DNA of 64,000 nucleotides from the NCBI RefSeq assembly GCF_000344615.1, contig NZ_KB467824.1, forward strand, positions 3,745,451-3,809,450, read 5' to 3'. The DNA is from Janthinobacterium sp. CG3. Its GTDB lineage: Bacteria; Pseudomonadota; Gammaproteobacteria; Burkholderiales; Burkholderiaceae_D. The position numbers and the translations under genes are program-made. Below the pieces are notes generated by a model. It searched no databases, was not told where the DNA came from, and saw only the letters and a list, made by a program, of their open reading frames with translations. Shown piece after piece: positions 49,334-57,563 of this stretch (positions are counted from its first letter, which is position 1; each line of letters opens with the position of its first letter).

Positions 49334-50577
49334 TTTTTTTCGTTCCATGGTGCGATTTTAGGTAGCATCATCATCGCAGGAAACGCCAAAACGAAGCACA
49401 CGATAAAGAACGTGAACCAGCCGGTTTCAGCGACGATATAGCCTACCGATGAATTGATGAAGGTGCGCGGCACCGCCGCCAGGCTGGTGAACAGCGCGTA
49501 TTGGGTGGCGGTGTAGCGCGGGTCGGTGCTGCGCGACAGGAAGGCGACGAAGGCGGCCGCGCCCAGGCCCAGGCTGGCGAAGGCCTCGAAGCCGATCACC
49601 GCGCTGAGTAAGACGGTGTTGGCGCCGGCCTGGGCCAGCCAGGCGAAGCCGAGGATGGCCACCGCCTGCAAGGCGCCGAACACCCACAGGCCGCGGTTGA
49701 TGCCCAGCTTGACCATCCAGACGCCGCCGACCACGCCGCCGGCCAGGCTGGCCCAGAAGCCGGTGGTGTTGGCGGCCAGGCCGATCTGCGTCATCGTGAA
49801 ACCGAGGTCGAGGTAGAACTTGGTGGCCAGCGCGGTGGCCATGCTGTCGCCGATCTTATACAGCAGCACGAAGGCGAGTATCCACAGGGCGTGGCGCCAG
49901 CCGTCGCGGGCGATGAATTCCTTGAACGGCAGGATGATGGCGTCCTTCATCGTCTTCGGCGGCGCGCCGTAGACGGCCGGCTCCTTGATCAGCAGCGTGC
50001 ACAGCAGCCCCGGCAGCATGAACGCCGCCGTGATCCAGAACACCGGCTGCCACGGCATGCGGTCGGCCAGCACCAGCGCCAGCGCGCCCGGCACCATGCC
50101 GGACACCTTGTAGGCGTTGACGATGACGGCGGCGCCCAGGCCCTGCTCGTTGTCGGAGAGGATCTCGCGGCGGTAGGCGTCGATGACGATGTCCTGGCTG
50201 GCCGACAGGAAGGCCACGCCGGCGGCCGCCAGCGCGATCGGGCCGATCTGGGTCAGCGGGTCGAGCATGCCCATGCAGCCGATCGCCACGAACAGCGCGG
50301 CCTGGGTCAGCGCCATCCAGCCGCGGCGCCGCCCCAGCGAGCCAAAGCTGAAGCGGTCCATCAGCGGCGCCCACAGGAATTTCCAGATGTAGGGGAACTG
50401 CACCAGCGCGAACAAGCCCAGCGCCTTGACGTTCAGGCCGGACTTGGCCAGCCACGCCTGCAGCAGGTACAGCAGGATGAACAGCGGCAGGCCCGAGCTG
50501 AAACCAAGCACCAGCACCGTCAGCATGCGCGTGTTCAGGTAGTCCCGCCACGCCGCGCCCTTGGTCCGCCGCGACAT
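49330..50577 (-). CDS. ampG: AmpG-type muropeptide permease (MFS)
   Basis: A 415-aa major-facilitator protein with about 12 membrane helices. Near the start LGFSSGLPLFILLYLLQAWL and PYIWKFLWAPLMDRFS are the classic AmpG signatures, with SASQDIVIDAYRREIL in the central loop. AmpG imports anhydro-muropeptides from the periplasm for peptidoglycan recycling and indirectly signals to ampC beta-lactamase systems. The ATG overlaps the metW stop (ATGA). No ampR/ampC is in the window. Confidence 0.9.
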   Translation of the reverse strand: MSRRTKGAAWRDYLNTRMLTVLVLGFSSGLPLFILLYLLQAWLAKSGLNVKALGLFALVQFPYIWKFLWAPLMDRFSFGSLGRRRGWMALTQAALFVAIGCMGMLDPLTQIGPIALAAAGVAFLSASQDIVIDAYRREILSDNEQGLGAAVIVNAYKVSGMVPGALALVLADRMPWQPVFWITAAFMLPGLLCTLLIKEPAVYGAPPKTMKDAIILPFKEFIARDGWRHALWILAFVLLYKIGDSMATALATKFYLDLGFTMTQIGLAANTTGFWASLAGGVVGGVWMVKLGINRGLWVFGALQAVAILGFAWLAQAGANTVLLSAVIGFEAFASLGLGAAAFVAFLSRSTDPRYTATQYALFTSLAAVPRTFINSSVGYIVAETGWFTFFIVCFVLAFPAMMMLPKIAPWNEKK

Positions 50578-51191
50578 CAGTGGAGCGCTTTTTTACGCAG
50601 CCGGAACACCGCCATGCTGCCGCGCAGGCTGGGCAGGAAGGTCACCGGCTTGCCGTCGGCGCCCAGCGCGACGCATTCGAGCACCTCCAGGCCGACCTGG
50701 TTGGCCAGTTCCTCGAAGTCGGAGATGGTGGCGCAGCGCAGGTTGGGCGTGTCGTACCACTGGTAGGGCAGCGATTTCGACACCGGCATGCGCCCGCGCA
50801 GCAGCGCGGCGCGGTGCGGCCAGTAGGCGAAGTTGGGGAAGGAGACGATGGCCTCGGCGCCGACCCGCACGATGTCGCGCAGCAGGTCCTCGACGTGCTT
50901 CATCATCTGCAGCGAGGACAGGCACAACACCGTGTCGAAGCTGTTGTCGCCGAACACGGCCAGGCCCTTCTCCATGTCCTGCTGGATCACGTTGACGCCG
51001 CGGCGGGTGCTGGCGAGCACCTTGTCGTCGGCGATTTCGATGCCGTAGCCGCTGCAGGCCTTGTCGCTTTGCAGGTACTGCAGCATGACGCCGTCGCCGC
51101 AGCCGACGTCGAGCACGTGGGCCTTGTTCGGCACCCAGTGGGCGATAAAGGCGAGGTCGGGGCGCAGCGCGCTCAAGTCGTCGAAGTTCAT
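50577..51191 (-). CDS. metW: Methionine biosynthesis protein MetW
   Basis: A 204-aa class I methyltransferase-fold protein: AdoMet motif [13 protein letters not shown], post-motif YGIEIADDK, and [20 protein letters not shown]. MetW is encoded with MetX in many proteobacteria and is thought to assist homoserine acylation; its methyl acceptor is unknown. The ATG overlaps the metX stop, and its own stop overlaps ampG. The C-terminal [13 protein letters not shown] motif is typical. Confidence 0.94.
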   Translation of the reverse strand: MNFDDLSALRPDLAFIAHWVPNKAHVLDVGCGDGVMLQYLQSDKACSGYGIEIADDKVLASTRRGVNVIQQDMEKGLAVFGDNSFDTVLCLSSLQMMKHVEDLLRDIVRVGAEAIVSFPNFAYWPHRAALLRGRMPVSKSLPYQWYDTPNLRCATISDFEELANQVGLEVLECVALGADGKPVTFLPSLRGSMAVFRLRKKALH

Positions 51192-52378
51192 GCGTATTCC
51201 TTGTTGCCGTGCTTGGCGGTCGGTGCGGTGTGCGGCGGGGCGGCGCCTTCGGCCCAGACCTGCTCGTAATAGGCGCGCACCATGTTCATGTAGCGCTGGT
51301 CCTCCAGCAGGAAGGCGTCGTGGCCGTGCGGCGCGTCGATTTCGGCGTAGGTCACCTGGCGCCGGTTGCTCACCAGCGCCTGGACGATTTCGCGGCTGCG
51401 CTCGGGCGAAAAGCGCCAGTCGGTCGAGAACGAGGCCAGGAAGAACTTGGCCCGGGTGTGCGCCAGCGCCGCCGCCAGGTCGCCGTCGTGGGCGCGCGCC
51501 GGGTCGAAGTAGTCGAGCGCCTTGGTGATCAACAGGTAGGTGTTGGCGTCGAAGTACTCGGAGAACTTGTCGCCCTGGTAGCGCAGGTAGGACTCGATCT
51601 CGAAGTCGATGCCGAAGCCGAACTTGTAGTTGCCGGTCTGGGCGGCGTCGCGCAGCTTGCGGCCGAATTTTTCGGCCATGTCGTCGTTCGACAGGTAGGT
51701 GATGTGGCCGACCATGCGCGCCACCCGCAGGCCGTTCTTCGGCACCACGCCGTGGGCGTAGAAGTCGCCGCCGTGGTAGTCCGGGTCCGACAGGATGGCC
51801 TGGCGGGCGACGTCGTTGAAGGCGATGTTCTGCGCCGACAGCTTGGCGGTGGAGGCGATGACGACGCAGTGGCGCAGCCGCGCCGGGAACATGATGCTCC
51901 AGGCCAGCGCCTGCATGCCGCCCAGCGAGCCGCCCATGACGGCGGCGAACTGGTCGATGCCGAGGGCGTCGGCCAGGCGCGACTGCGACACCACCCAGTC
52001 CTCCACCGTCACCACCGGGAAGGCGGCGCCGTAGGGTTTGCCGGTGGCCGGGTTGCTGTGCATCGGCCCGGTCGAGCCGAAGCAGGAGCCGAGGTTGTTG
52101 ACGCCGATGACGAAGAACTTGTCGGTGTCGAGCGGCTTGCCGGGGCCGACCATGTTGTCCCACCAGCCGAGGCTTTTCGGCTGGTCGGCGTAGACCCCGG
52201 CCACGTGGTGCGAGGCGTTCAGCGCGTGGCACACCAGCACGGCGTTCGACTTGTCGGCGTTGAGGGTGCCATAGGTTTCGAACATCAACATGTAGTCGTG
52301 CAGCGTGGCTCCGCTTTGCAGCAGCAGTGGTTGCGCAAACTGCATAGTCTGCGGCGATACGATTCCAATGGAGGCCAT
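51188..52378 (-). CDS. metX: Homoserine O-acyltransferase MetX
   Basis: A 396-aa alpha/beta-hydrolase-fold acyltransferase that activates homoserine in methionine synthesis. Nucleophile Ser151 in [13 protein letters not shown]; the oxyanion/loop motif [12 protein letters not shown]; Asp and His in [10 protein letters not shown] and [10 protein letters not shown]. Members of this family use acetyl- or succinyl-CoA, and sequence alone does not decide which; proteobacterial MetX proteins paired with metW often prefer succinyl-CoA. It is first gene of metX-metW-ampG-M48-RluA, 90 bp after ptsI. Confidence 0.94.
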   Translation of the reverse strand: MASIGIVSPQTMQFAQPLLLQSGATLHDYMLMFETYGTLNADKSNAVLVCHALNASHHVAGVYADQPKSLGWWDNMVGPGKPLDTDKFFVIGVNNLGSCFGSTGPMHSNPATGKPYGAAFPVVTVEDWVVSQSRLADALGIDQFAAVMGGSLGGMQALAWSIMFPARLRHCVVIASTAKLSAQNIAFNDVARQAILSDPDYHGGDFYAHGVVPKNGLRVARMVGHITYLSNDDMAEKFGRKLRDAAQTGNYKFGFGIDFEIESYLRYQGDKFSEYFDANTYLLITKALDYFDPARAHDGDLAAALAHTRAKFFLASFSTDWRFSPERSREIVQALVSNRRQVTYAEIDAPHGHDAFLLEDQRYMNMVRAYYEQVWAEGAAPPHTAPTAKHGNKEYA

Positions 52379-52434
52379 GTGCTTGTACTTGTCAACGTTA
52401 AAAATGGGGTGGAAAGAAAGGCCGGGGCGCCGCC

Positions 52435-52459
52435 GCGGAGCCCGGCGCCCGGGCTCCGC
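52435..52459 (-). terminator. Hairpin between ptsI and metX
   Basis: GCGGAGCCCG and CGGGCTCCGC make a perfect 10-bp stem with a 5-base loop, 9 bp after the ptsI stop. A GC-rich stretch and TTTCTTT follow on the minus strand. It probably terminates the gsh-pts transcript before metX. Confidence 0.6.
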
Positions 52460-52468
52460 ATGGCAATC

Positions 52469-54211
52469 TTACATCACCTGCAACTGGCGGACCGCCTCGG
52501 CGATGACATTTGGCTCCATCGAGCGCAAAATTTTCCGCGTGCGCGGCGTAATCAGGCCCAGGTCGCTGTTGAGGATTTCCTGCTTGACCGCCAGCAGCTG
52601 CGCCGGATGCATCGAGAATTCGCGCAGGCCCATGCCCAGCAGCAGGCGCGTGAGCTTGACGTCGCCCGCCATCTCGCCGCAGACGGCGACGTCGATGCCG
52701 GCCTTGTGGCCGGCCGTGATGGTCATCGAGATCAGTTGCAGCACCGCCGGGTGGAGCGGGTTGTACAGGTGCGCGACCTCGTAGTCGACCCGGTCGATCG
52801 CCAGCGTGTACTGGATCAGGTCGTTGGTGCCGATCGACAGGAAGTCCATGCGCTTGACGAACATCGGCAGCGCCAGCGCCGCCGCCGGGATCTCGATCAT
52901 GGCGCCGACGTCGACGTCGGCGTCGAACTTGATGTTGGCCTCGCGCAGCTCGGCCTTGGCCTGGGCGATCATCGCCAGCGACTGGTCGATCTCGAAGGCG
53001 TGCGCCAGCATCGGGATCAGGATGCGCACCTTGCCGAAGGCCGAGGCGCGCAGGATCGCCCGCAACTGGGTCAGGAAGATCTGCGGCTCGGCCAGGCAGT
53101 AGCGGATCGCCCGCAGCCCCAGCGCCGGGTTCAGCGCGGTGTGGTCGGACTGGTCGAGCGGCTTGTCGGCGCCGATGTCGAGCGTGCGGATGGTCACCGG
53201 CCGGCCCTTCATCGACACCACCGTCTGGCGGTAGGCCTCGAACTGCTCGTCCTCGGACGGGATCTTGTGGCCGCGCCCCATGAACAGGAACTCCGAGCGG
53301 AACAGGCCGATGCCGCTGGCGCCGGACTCCATCGCCACCGCGCAGTCGTCCGGCAGCTCGATGTTGGCCAGCAGCGTGATCGGCGTGCCGCACCTGGTCA
53401 CGGCCGGGGTTTTCTTCAGCTTGTTGAGCTTCTTGCGGGCGCGCTGCATGGCGTTCTGCCGCTCGCGGTACTGATCCAGCACCAGCGCGCTGGGGTTGGC
53501 GATGACGACGCCGGCGTCGCCGTCGATGATCAGCCAGTCGTCCTGCTCGATCAGCGTCGAGGCCTGCGACATGCCGACCGCGGCCGGTATGTCGAGGCTG
53601 CGCGCGACGATCGCCGTGTGCGAGTTCTGGCCACCGACGTCGGTGACGAAGCCGATGAAGGAGCGGTCGCGGAACTGCAGCATGTCGGCCGGCGAAATGT
53701 CGTGGGCGACGACGATCATCTGCGCCTGGAACGGGTCGTCGCCGGCCCTGGCCGACGGCAGCGGCTCGCTGCCCAACAGCACCTTGAGGACGCGCTCGGC
53801 CACCTGCTGGATGTCGGCCTTGCGCTCGCGCAGGTAGGGGTCTTCGATCTCGTCGAACTGCGCCGATAGCTCGTCGATCTGCGTCAGCAGGGCCCACTCG
53901 GCGTTGTAGTGGCGCGAGCGGATGATGTCCAGCGGCGCCTCGGATATGAGCGGGTCCGAGAGGATCAGCGCGTGCACGTCGATGAAGGCGCCCAGTTCGG
54001 TCGGGGCGTCCTTCGGCAGCTCGTTCCACAGCGTCTGCAATTCCTTGTGCACCTCGGCCAGCGCGTGCCGCAGGCGGCGCACCTCGGCCTCCAGCAGCTC
54101 CTCGGCGACCAGGTAGTGCTTGACGTCGAGCGCGGCCGGCGCCAGCAGGTGGGCGCGGCCGATGGCGATGCCGCGCGAGACCGGAATGCCGTGCAAGGTG
54201 AAGGACGCCAT
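52469..54211 (-). CDS. ptsI: PTS enzyme I
   Basis: 580 aa from MASFTLHGIPVSRGIAIG (54211); an ATG that overlaps the ptsH stop (54256) would add 15 residues. It takes phosphate from phosphoenolpyruvate onto His198 (GGQNSHTAIVARSLDIP) and passes it to HPr. The PEP-binding barrel has GIGLFRSEFLFMGR, RTLDIGADKPL, NPALGLRAIRYCL, IPMLAH and a C-terminal FLSIGTNDLIQYTLAIDR. Full length. With HPr and one EIIA but no sugar EIIB/C nearby, this looks like a regulatory PTS. Confidence 0.95.
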   Translation of the reverse strand: MASFTLHGIPVSRGIAIGRAHLLAPAALDVKHYLVAEELLEAEVRRLRHALAEVHKELQTLWNELPKDAPTELGAFIDVHALILSDPLISEAPLDIIRSRHYNAEWALLTQIDELSAQFDEIEDPYLRERKADIQQVAERVLKVLLGSEPLPSARAGDDPFQAQMIVVAHDISPADMLQFRDRSFIGFVTDVGGQNSHTAIVARSLDIPAAVGMSQASTLIEQDDWLIIDGDAGVVIANPSALVLDQYRERQNAMQRARKKLNKLKKTPAVTRCGTPITLLANIELPDDCAVAMESGASGIGLFRSEFLFMGRGHKIPSEDEQFEAYRQTVVSMKGRPVTIRTLDIGADKPLDQSDHTALNPALGLRAIRYCLAEPQIFLTQLRAILRASAFGKVRILIPMLAHAFEIDQSLAMIAQAKAELREANIKFDADVDVGAMIEIPAAALALPMFVKRMDFLSIGTNDLIQYTLAIDRVDYEVAHLYNPLHPAVLQLISMTITAGHKAGIDVAVCGEMAGDVKLTRLLLGMGLREFSMHPAQLLAVKQEILNSDLGLITPRTRKILRSMEPNVIAEAVRQLQVM

Positions 54212-54255
54212 CGGCGGACCTGTCGGGATGCGGGTGTGGCTGCGGTCGGAAGGCA

Positions 54256-54525
54256 TTACTCGCCTTCGCCGAACCTGTCGTTGATCAGCGCGGCGAGGGC
54301 GGCGACGCAGGGACCCTCGTCCGCGCCCTCGGCCTCCAGCGTCACCTTGGCGCCCTTGCCGGCGGCCAGCATCATCACCCCCATGATGGACTTGGCGTTG
54401 ATGCGGCGCGAGTTGCGGGTCAGCCAGACATCGCTCTGGAACTTGGCGGCCAGTTGCGTGAACTTGGCCGAGGCACGCGCGTGCAGACCCAGCTTGTTGA
54501 TGATTTCGAGTTCTTGTTGAATCAT
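54256..54525 (-). CDS. ptsH: HPr phosphocarrier protein
   Basis: An 89-aa HPr: active His15 in KLGLHARASAKF and a regulatory Ser46 in INAKSIMGVMML, the site used by HPr kinase in organisms that have it. It shuttles phosphate from enzyme I to the EIIA protein encoded upstream. Its TAA overlaps an in-frame ATG of ptsI. A homopolymer lies between it and the EIIA gene. Confidence 0.96.
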   Translation of the reverse strand: MIQQELEIINKLGLHARASAKFTQLAAKFQSDVWLTRNSRRINAKSIMGVMMLAAGKGAKVTLEAEGADEGPCVAALAALINDRFGEGE

Positions 54526-54587
54526 TTTTATATTGTCTCAGTCGCAGTTATAAGGCGCTACTTTCACTCCGGGGGCTTGCCCCTCGG

Positions 54588-54599
54588 CCCCCCCCCCCC
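54588..54599. repeat. 12-base C/G homopolymer before ptsH
   Basis: Twelve consecutive C on the plus strand (G on the coding strand), starting with the third base of the EIIA stop codon. It is in the 5' leader of ptsH, outside coding frames. Such tracts are slippage-prone and also assembly-error-prone. Confidence 0.8.
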
Positions 54600-55006
54600 T
54601 AATTCTCGCCGACGCGGATGCGGTTGTCGACCCTTACCGCGCCGCTTTGCGCGCCGGCCAGCGCCATCTCCACCACCACGTCGAGCGTGTCGCGGCGGTA
54701 GGTGATGGCGCGCAGCAGCATCGGCAGGCTGATGCCGGCGATCACCTCGACCTGGCCGACGTCGTGCAGCTTGTTGCAGCAGTTGGCCGGCGTGCCGCCC
54801 TTGATGTCGGTCATGACCAGCACGCCGCTGCCGTCGTCGAGGCGGCGGATGGCTTCCTGCGCCAGCGCCTGCACCTCCAGCAGGTCCTGGTCGGCGGTGA
54901 CGTCAATCGCCTCCAGGCGCTCGGTCGGGCCGCGGAACACGTGGGCGCAGGCGGCCACGAAGGCCTGGCCCAGCGGCGCGTGCGTCATCAGCAGAATGCC
55001 GACCAT
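54599..55006 (-). CDS. PTS fructose/mannose-type EIIA protein
   Basis: A 135-aa IIA(Man)-fold protein: MVGILLMTHAPLGQAF with phosphoacceptor His9, and VLVMTDIKGGTPANCCNK with the Asp that pairs with the His. No EIIB or EIIC lies nearby, so phosphate probably ends here for signalling, as in betaproteobacterial PTS clusters with HPr and enzyme I. It begins one base after the gshB stop and is likely co-transcribed with gshB. Confidence 0.9.
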   Translation of the reverse strand: MVGILLMTHAPLGQAFVAACAHVFRGPTERLEAIDVTADQDLLEVQALAQEAIRRLDDGSGVLVMTDIKGGTPANCCNKLHDVGQVEVIAGISLPMLLRAITYRRDTLDVVVEMALAGAQSGAVRVDNRIRVGEN

Positions 55007-55007
55007 C

Positions 55008-55955
55008 TCAGCGCCCCGCCACGCCGCGCTCGACGGCGTCGATGAACATCGCGGCGACGTCGAAACCGGTCTGCTGCCCGATCTCTTGGAAGCAGGTCGG
55101 GCTGGTGACGTTGATTTCGGTGAGGTAGTCGCCGATCACGTCCAATCCTACCAGCATCAGGCCGCGCGCCGCCAGTATCGGCCCCAGCGTTTCGGCGATT
55201 TCCAGGTCGCGCGCCGTCAAGGGCTGCGCCACGCCGACGCCGCCGGCGGCCAGGTTGCCGCGCACTTCGCCGCCCTGCGGGATGCGCGCCAGCGAAAACG
55301 GCACCGGCTTGCCGCCGATGACCAGGATGCGCTTGTCGCCCTTGGCGATCTCCGGGATGAAGCGCTGCGCCATGATGGTGCGGGCGCCGTTGTCGCTCAG
55401 CGTCTCGATGATCGCGCCCAGGTTCAGGGCGTCGGACTTGACGCGGAAGATGCCGGTGCCGCCCATGCCGTCGAGCGGCTTGAAGATGACGTCCTGGTGG
55501 CGCGCGTGGAAGGCGCGCAGGCGCGCCTCGCTGGAAGTGACCAGGGTCGGCGAGGTGAACTGCGAAAACTGCGCGATCGACAGTTTTTCATTGTTGTCGC
55601 GGATCGCCGACGGCTTGTTGAAGACGTGCGCGCCCTGCTTCTCGGCCAGCTCCAGCAGATAGGTGCCGTAGACGTACTCCATGTCGAAGGGCGGGTCCTT
55701 GCGTTCGATGATGGCGTCGAACTCGCCCAGCGGGGTCTCGTGGCGCAGGTCGGCGCGGAACCAGTCGTCGGCCTCGCCGGTCAGGGTGATGCGCGCGACG
55801 TTGGCGCTGACCACGCCCTCGTCGAGCGCCATGTCCTTCTGCTCGAACGCGTACACCGCGTGGCCGCGGCGGGACGCTTCGACCATCATCGCGTAGGTGG
55901 TGTCTTTGTAAGTCTTAAAGCCTGCCAGCGGATCGGCGAGGAATGCGATTTTCAT
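55008..55955 (-). CDS. gshB: Glutathione synthetase
   Basis: 315 aa from MKIAFLADP at 55955. An ATP-grasp enzyme joining gamma-glutamylcysteine and glycine. VIFKPLDGMGGTGIFRV is the ATP-grasp glycine loop; KGDKRILVIGGKPVPFSLAR and YLTEINVTSPTCFQEI form the metal and substrate site. Full length. It follows gshA by 133 bp, so glutathione synthesis is fully encoded here. Confidence 0.96.
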   Translation of the reverse strand: MKIAFLADPLAGFKTYKDTTYAMMVEASRRGHAVYAFEQKDMALDEGVVSANVARITLTGEADDWFRADLRHETPLGEFDAIIERKDPPFDMEYVYGTYLLELAEKQGAHVFNKPSAIRDNNEKLSIAQFSQFTSPTLVTSSEARLRAFHARHQDVIFKPLDGMGGTGIFRVKSDALNLGAIIETLSDNGARTIMAQRFIPEIAKGDKRILVIGGKPVPFSLARIPQGGEVRGNLAAGGVGVAQPLTARDLEIAETLGPILAARGLMLVGLDVIGDYLTEINVTSPTCFQEIGQQTGFDVAAMFIDAVERGVAGR

Positions 55956-56088
55956 GGTCGGGTCCAAATGAGGTAATGCCTGATTCTAGCCGAGATTGGC
56001 GGCGCCGGTCCGGTCGAGCCCGCTTTGCGGCCACGCGCCGGCCGCCGCCGCCAAACCGGGGGCGCGGAGCCGGGCTCGCGCCTACGGT

Positions 56089-57387
56089 TCAGTAGACTTC
56101 CGGATTCGGATCGGTGCGCTCCATCTCCAGCGACGCCGCCAGCAGCGCCAGCCGCGCCACCACGCCGTAGACATAGAAGCGGTTCGGCGCGGCGGTGCCC
56201 GGCTTGGCCTTCAAATCCGGCACCGCGTGCTGCTGCGCGAACGCCAGCGGCACGAACTGCGAACCGGGCGCGTTCAGGTTCTGGTCGACGCCGCGCTCGG
56301 CGTGCACGCGGTAGAAGCCGCCCACCACGTAGCGGTCGATCATGTACACCACCGGCTCGGCCACCGCCTCCTTGATGCTCTCGAAGGTCGGCACGCCCTC
56401 TTGGATAATGACGTCGGTGACCACCTTGCCGTCCTTGATGACGGACATCTTGTTGCGCTGCTTGCGGGTCAGGTCGCGCACCTCGCTGGCGTCCTTCACC
56501 GTCATGATGCCCATGCCGTAGGTGCCGGCGTCCGGCTTGACGATGACGAAAGGCTTTTCCTTGATGCCGTATTCCTTGTACTTCTTGCGGATCTTCGCCA
56601 GCAGCACGTCCACGTTGGCCGCCAGGCAATCCTCGCCCTCGCCTTCCTGGAAATTGATGTCGCTGCATTTGCTGTGGAAGGGGTTCAGCATCCACGGGTC
56701 GACGTCGATCATCTTGCCGAATTTCTTCGCCACCTCGTCGTAGGCGGCGAAGTGGTTACTCTTGCGGCGCACCGCCCAGCCCGCGTGCAGCGGCGGCAGC
56801 AGGCTTTGCTCGTGAATGTTTTGCAAGATATCCGGGATACCGGCCGACAAGTCGTTGTTCAGCAAAATCGTGCAGGGATCGAAATCCTTCAAGCCCAGGC
56901 GCCGGCCGTTGTTCAGGCGCACCAGCGGCTCGATCACCAGCATGTTGCCGTCCGGCAGAGCCAACGGCGTCGGCTGGGTGATTTCCGGGTCCAGCGTGCC
57001 CAGGCGCACGTGCAGCCCGGTCTGGCGGAAGATTTGCATCAGGCGCGCGACGTTTTGCAGGTAGAAGGGATTGCGGGTATGGCTCTCCGGGATCATCAAC
57101 AGGTTGCGCGCGTCGGGGCAATACTTGTCGATCGCCGCCATGGCCGCCTGCACCGACAGCGGCAGCATTTCGGTGGCCAGGTTGTTGAAGCCGCCGGGGA
57201 ACAGATTGGTGTCGACCGGGGCCAGCTTGTAGCCGGCGTTGCGCAAATCGACCGAGCAATAAAACGGCGGCGTGTGCTCTTGCCACTCCATGCGGAACCA
57301 GCGCTCAATGGCCGGCGTCGCGGCCAGGATTTTCTTTTCAAGGTCGAGCAGAGGTCCGGTCAGGGCCGTGACGAGGTGGGGAACCAT
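56089..57387 (-). CDS. gshA: Glutamate--cysteine ligase (proteobacterial GshA type)
   Basis: A 432-aa enzyme for the first step of glutathione synthesis. It is not the E. coli GshA fold family by look, but the distinct betaproteobacterial/Acidithiobacillus type: VDTNLFPGGFNNLATEML, LLMIPESHTRNPFYLQNV, IVKPDAGTYGMGIMTVKD (ATP-binding) and IDRYVVGGFYRVHAERG. The ATG at 57387 has AAGGATG upstream. A 176-bp gap separates it from amt. Confidence 0.93.
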   Translation of the reverse strand: MVPHLVTALTGPLLDLEKKILAATPAIERWFRMEWQEHTPPFYCSVDLRNAGYKLAPVDTNLFPGGFNNLATEMLPLSVQAAMAAIDKYCPDARNLLMIPESHTRNPFYLQNVARLMQIFRQTGLHVRLGTLDPEITQPTPLALPDGNMLVIEPLVRLNNGRRLGLKDFDPCTILLNNDLSAGIPDILQNIHEQSLLPPLHAGWAVRRKSNHFAAYDEVAKKFGKMIDVDPWMLNPFHSKCSDINFQEGEGEDCLAANVDVLLAKIRKKYKEYGIKEKPFVIVKPDAGTYGMGIMTVKDASEVRDLTRKQRNKMSVIKDGKVVTDVIIQEGVPTFESIKEAVAEPVVYMIDRYVVGGFYRVHAERGVDQNLNAPGSQFVPLAFAQQHAVPDLKAKPGTAAPNRFYVYGVVARLALLAASLEMERTDPNPEVY

Positions 57388-57499
57388 GGTGACATCCTTA
57401 AATTATGTGCCGGCATCAAAAAAGCACATAGCGCTGTCTATATTACCGTGCAAGTACCCCAAATCGGGGCAAAACCCTTGTTTTAAAGTCCCGCAATGC

Positions 57500-57523
57500 A
57501 AAAAGGCGCCCGCTGGGGGCGCC
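57500..57523 (-). terminator. Intrinsic terminator of amt
   Basis: On the minus strand GGCGCCC, loop CCAGC, GGGCGCC, then TTTTT. A classic GC stem plus U-tract, 40 bp after the amt stop. Confidence 0.85.
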
Positions 57524-57563
57524 TTGGCCGGCCCGCTTGCGCGGGCACGTGCACAATCGACAA

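Noticed and set aside
51209..53869. 886-codon plus-strand frame opposite metX and ptsI
   Set aside because: Antisense to two certain genes, no recognisable motif.
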